A stretch of 64,000 nucleotides of DNA. Source: Neisseriaceae bacterium CLB008 (GTDB lineage: Bacteria; Pseudomonadota; Gammaproteobacteria; Burkholderiales; Neisseriaceae). The translations under genes and the position numbers were made by a program. The DNA lies in assembly GCA_041228285.1 (NCBI GenBank), contig CP166133.1, forward strand, positions 1,893,380 through 1,957,379, written 5' to 3'. Position 1 is the first letter of the stretch. Each line of letters starts with the position of its first letter. Below, piece by piece: positions 61,989-64,000 of the stretch. The notes under the pieces were generated by a model, which worked only from the letters and a program-made list of their open reading frames with translations, had not been told where the DNA came from and ran no database searches.

Positions 61989-64000
61989 TTACCACTTATA
62001 GCTCAGCTTGCCTTCAACAGACCGCCCTGCGCCGTAATAGCAATAAAACGAGCAAGCGCTGACGTACTCTTTATCGGTTAGATTACGGGCATTCACCTGG
62101 AGCGACCAGTTACGATTCATCTGATAGTGCGCCATAGCATCCCACAGGGTATAGCTAGGCACTTTCTCACCAGGATAATTAGCCTCATCCGTGGTTGAAC
62201 CAACATAACGTAAGCCCGTCGCCAAGCTTAAACCACGCAGAACACCTTGCTGAGGCGTGTAGCGAATCTGTGCGGCGGCCATGTGTCGAGCCACCATAGG
62301 CGCGCGAATGGTTTGTTTCGCGCTCAGGTCTTGAGTAGCATCGTTATAAGTATACGACACAGTGGTGGCCCACTCATCGTTCAAGGCCACATCTGCCTGC
62401 AGCTCAACGCCTTTGTTTTGACGTTCACCAGCCTGTACCGATACGTTAGAGCTATCTGACATGAGAGCATTTTTCTCTTTTAAGTCAAAATAGGCCAACG
62501 ATAAAGTGCCATCCAACCAGCTCGGCGTGTATTTCACGCCGACTTCGGTTTGCTTGGCCTCATAGGGCTGATAGGCGCGATCATAGCCATCGACGCCCGC
62601 CGTTGGGCGGAATGATTCTGAATAGTTAAGATAAGGCGACAGGCCATTCTTGGCCTTATACATTAACCCGCCTTGCCAAACCGTGTTGTTGACGTCGTAA
62701 TCGGTCTGGACCTTACCCATGATGCCGTCGTTTTTGGCTTGATCATGGCGCACGCCAAGGTTCAGCAACACCCGCTTATCCCACTCGAACTGGGTTTGTC
62801 CATAAAGGCCCAATTGAGTTTGCTTAATTTTATAATACTGCCCTTTCACCTTGAAATCCTGACCATACATGGGATTAAACATGTCGATGGGGCCAACGGT
62901 GCCAAATGGCTCATTCTCGCCATCAATTTTACTGCGCATATAATCCGTACCCAGCAGTACCGTGGTGTCTAAGGCGCCAAAGTGCCAGGTTTTACGCAGG
63001 CGATTATCTAGGCTGTGCACCGTCGAAATGCCTTGGTTATAGCTATAGCCACGCTTCGCCAAACGGTCTTGATCTGAGCTCCAAGCAAACACGCCCAAGA
63101 AATCCAGATCTAAGCGGCTGTAGCGATAGTTTTGTGAGAACTGCCAACCATTGTCAAACGCGTGCTGGAATTCATAACCAAATGACAGCTGCTCGCGATC
63201 GGTGTAATCACGGCTGGGTTCACCCAGATTGGTGTGCCGATCAATTTTGCCATAGGGTGTGTTGATGAGTGAGCCGTAGCCCGGCATGAAGCCATTGGTC
63301 GGCGTGCCCTTTTCTTTTTGCCAACTGGCCAAGAAGGTCAGATTAGTCTTGTCGCTGATGTCCCATGTAAGGCTGGGCGCAAAATAATAATGCTTCATTT
63401 CGGTGCTGTTTTGCATGCCGTCTTCACGACGGTATTGGCCCACCACGCGATAACGCAAGCTGTTGTCGGCATTTAAAACACCGCTGTAGTCTGCGCTGAT
63501 GCCGCGGCGATCATCGGTGCCACCACTGATGTTGATTTCGCCAGCAGGCTGATCTTTTGGCCGTTTGGTAACGAGGTTCACCACCCCACCAGCCTCGGCC
63601 GAACCGTATAGCATGGAGTTAGCGCCCTTCACAACTTCCACGCTCTCAATGCCGTACATTTCCGGTAGCCAAACAAAAAAGGCACTTGGTGCTGTCGGCG
63701 TGCCGTCTAAAGCCACGGAGGCATCAAAGCCCCGAATTTTAAACCATTCAGATTTATTATCCCCACCATAAGGTTCACTCAAGATACCGGCTTGGTAATG
63801 CAGCGCTTGATCTAGTTTATGCGCCTGGGCTGCTTCAATATCGGCTGCGCTAATCACTGCCGTTGAACCTGGCGTACGATACTTAAGGCCGCCCACTTTG
63901 CCTGCAGACCCAACCACCACCACGTCGTCAAGCGCGGCTTCTGGCGTATCGGGTTCAGCTGCGTAAGCATGGCCAAACGCCATAAGCAGGCAGGTGCTGA
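61989..64000 (-). CDS. TonB-dependent siderophore receptor (5' end beyond window)
   Basis: An outer-membrane receptor of at least 670 residues. The frame stays open to the window edge, and the last codons (STCLLMAFGHAYAAEP) are the end of a signal peptide, so the start lies outside. The plug domain has FKIRGFDASVALDGTPTAP, VEVVKGANSMLYGSAEAGGV and VNLVTKRP, as in FhuA-type ferric-siderophore receptors. The barrel ends in LSYKW with the terminal aromatic residue. A Fur box would be expected upstream. The ligand is unknown. Confidence 0.93.
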   Translation of the reverse strand, partial: STCLLMAFGHAYAAEPDTPEAALDDVVVVGSAGKVGGLKYRTPGSTAVISAADIEAAQAHKLDQALHYQAGILSEPYGGDNKSEWFKIRGFDASVALDGTPTAPSAFFVWLPEMYGIESVEVVKGANSMLYGSAEAGGVVNLVTKRPKDQPAGEINISGGTDDRRGISADYSGVLNADNSLRYRVVGQYRREDGMQNSTEMKHYYFAPSLTWDISDKTNLTFLASWQKEKGTPTNGFMPGYGSLINTPYGKIDRHTNLGEPSRDYTDREQLSFGYEFQHAFDNGWQFSQNYRYSRLDLDFLGVFAWSSDQDRLAKRGYSYNQGISTVHSLDNRLRKTWHFGALDTTVLLGTDYMRSKIDGENEPFGTVGPIDMFNPMYGQDFKVKGQYYKIKQTQLGLYGQTQFEWDKRVLLNLGVRHDQAKNDGIMGKVQTDYDVNNTVWQGGLMYKAKNGLSPYLNYSESFRPTAGVDGYDRAYQPYEAKQTEVGVKYTPSWLDGTLSLAYFDLKEKNALMSDSSNVSVQAGERQNKGVELQADVALNDEWATTVSYTYNDATQDLSAKQTIRAPMVARHMAAAQIRYTPQQGVLRGLSLATGLRYVGSTTDEANYPGEKVPSYTLWDAMAHYQMNRNWSLQVNARNLTDKEYVSACSFYCYYGAGRSVEGKLSYKW

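Overview
The window is one contig segment of a Gram-negative bacterium, most likely a betaproteobacterium near the Neisseriales. That placement is an inference: it rests on a minimal ProQ/FinO protein, a cydP-cydA-cydB-cydX cluster, housekeeping genes of proteobacterial type and a TonB-dependent receptor, and no rRNA is present to confirm it. The sequence opens inside one gene and closes inside another.

1-23 kb is ordinary chromosome. It holds lrgAB, aroC with a rhodanese, the cytochrome bd operon, a GbsR/MarR regulator, a TSUP permease, a Fur-type promoter pair around a HutZ-like gene, mtgA-aroE, glnA, chorismate mutase, an MFS exporter, ubiX, a lipoprotein, proQ, an Ada-AlkA fusion overlapping ogt, an RlmK-like methyltransferase, rhlE and argO. 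Most units end in clear hairpin terminators.

23-37.8 kb is visibly more AT-rich and looks acquired. It holds a glycosyltransferase, a decayed IS3-family element and an eleven-kilobase minus-strand cluster. In transcription order the cluster encodes a HEPN protein, a WYL regulator, a zinc-ribbon protein, a small hydrophobic protein, two dynamin-like GTPases, a tail-anchored protein, a HerA/FtsK-like ATPase, an HNH nuclease of polymorphic-toxin type and a DUF6985-like immunity candidate. The last six genes are joined by 1-4 nt overlaps or a 9 nt gap. Two near-identical inverted repeats flanking the WYL gene look like its operators. I do not recognise this combination as a described system; it is the main candidate for something new. 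The cluster lies beside tRNA-Pro and tRNA-fMet genes.

38-56 kb carries two paralogous ECP/Mat-type (alternative chaperone-usher) pilus operons. Each starts with a small protein whose C-terminal half resembles the RNA polymerase alpha-subunit CTD, followed by pilin, chaperone, usher and tip protein; only one copy has the second chaperone. Both ushers have long proline-rich C-terminal extensions with conserved blocks. Two GNAT acetyltransferases, an AraC regulator and a possible small RNA lie between the operons.

56-64 kb returns to general functions: a CDF metal exporter, an FMN reductase, a polysaccharide deacetylase, NhaA, a periplasmic ankyrin protein and a truncated TonB-dependent siderophore receptor.
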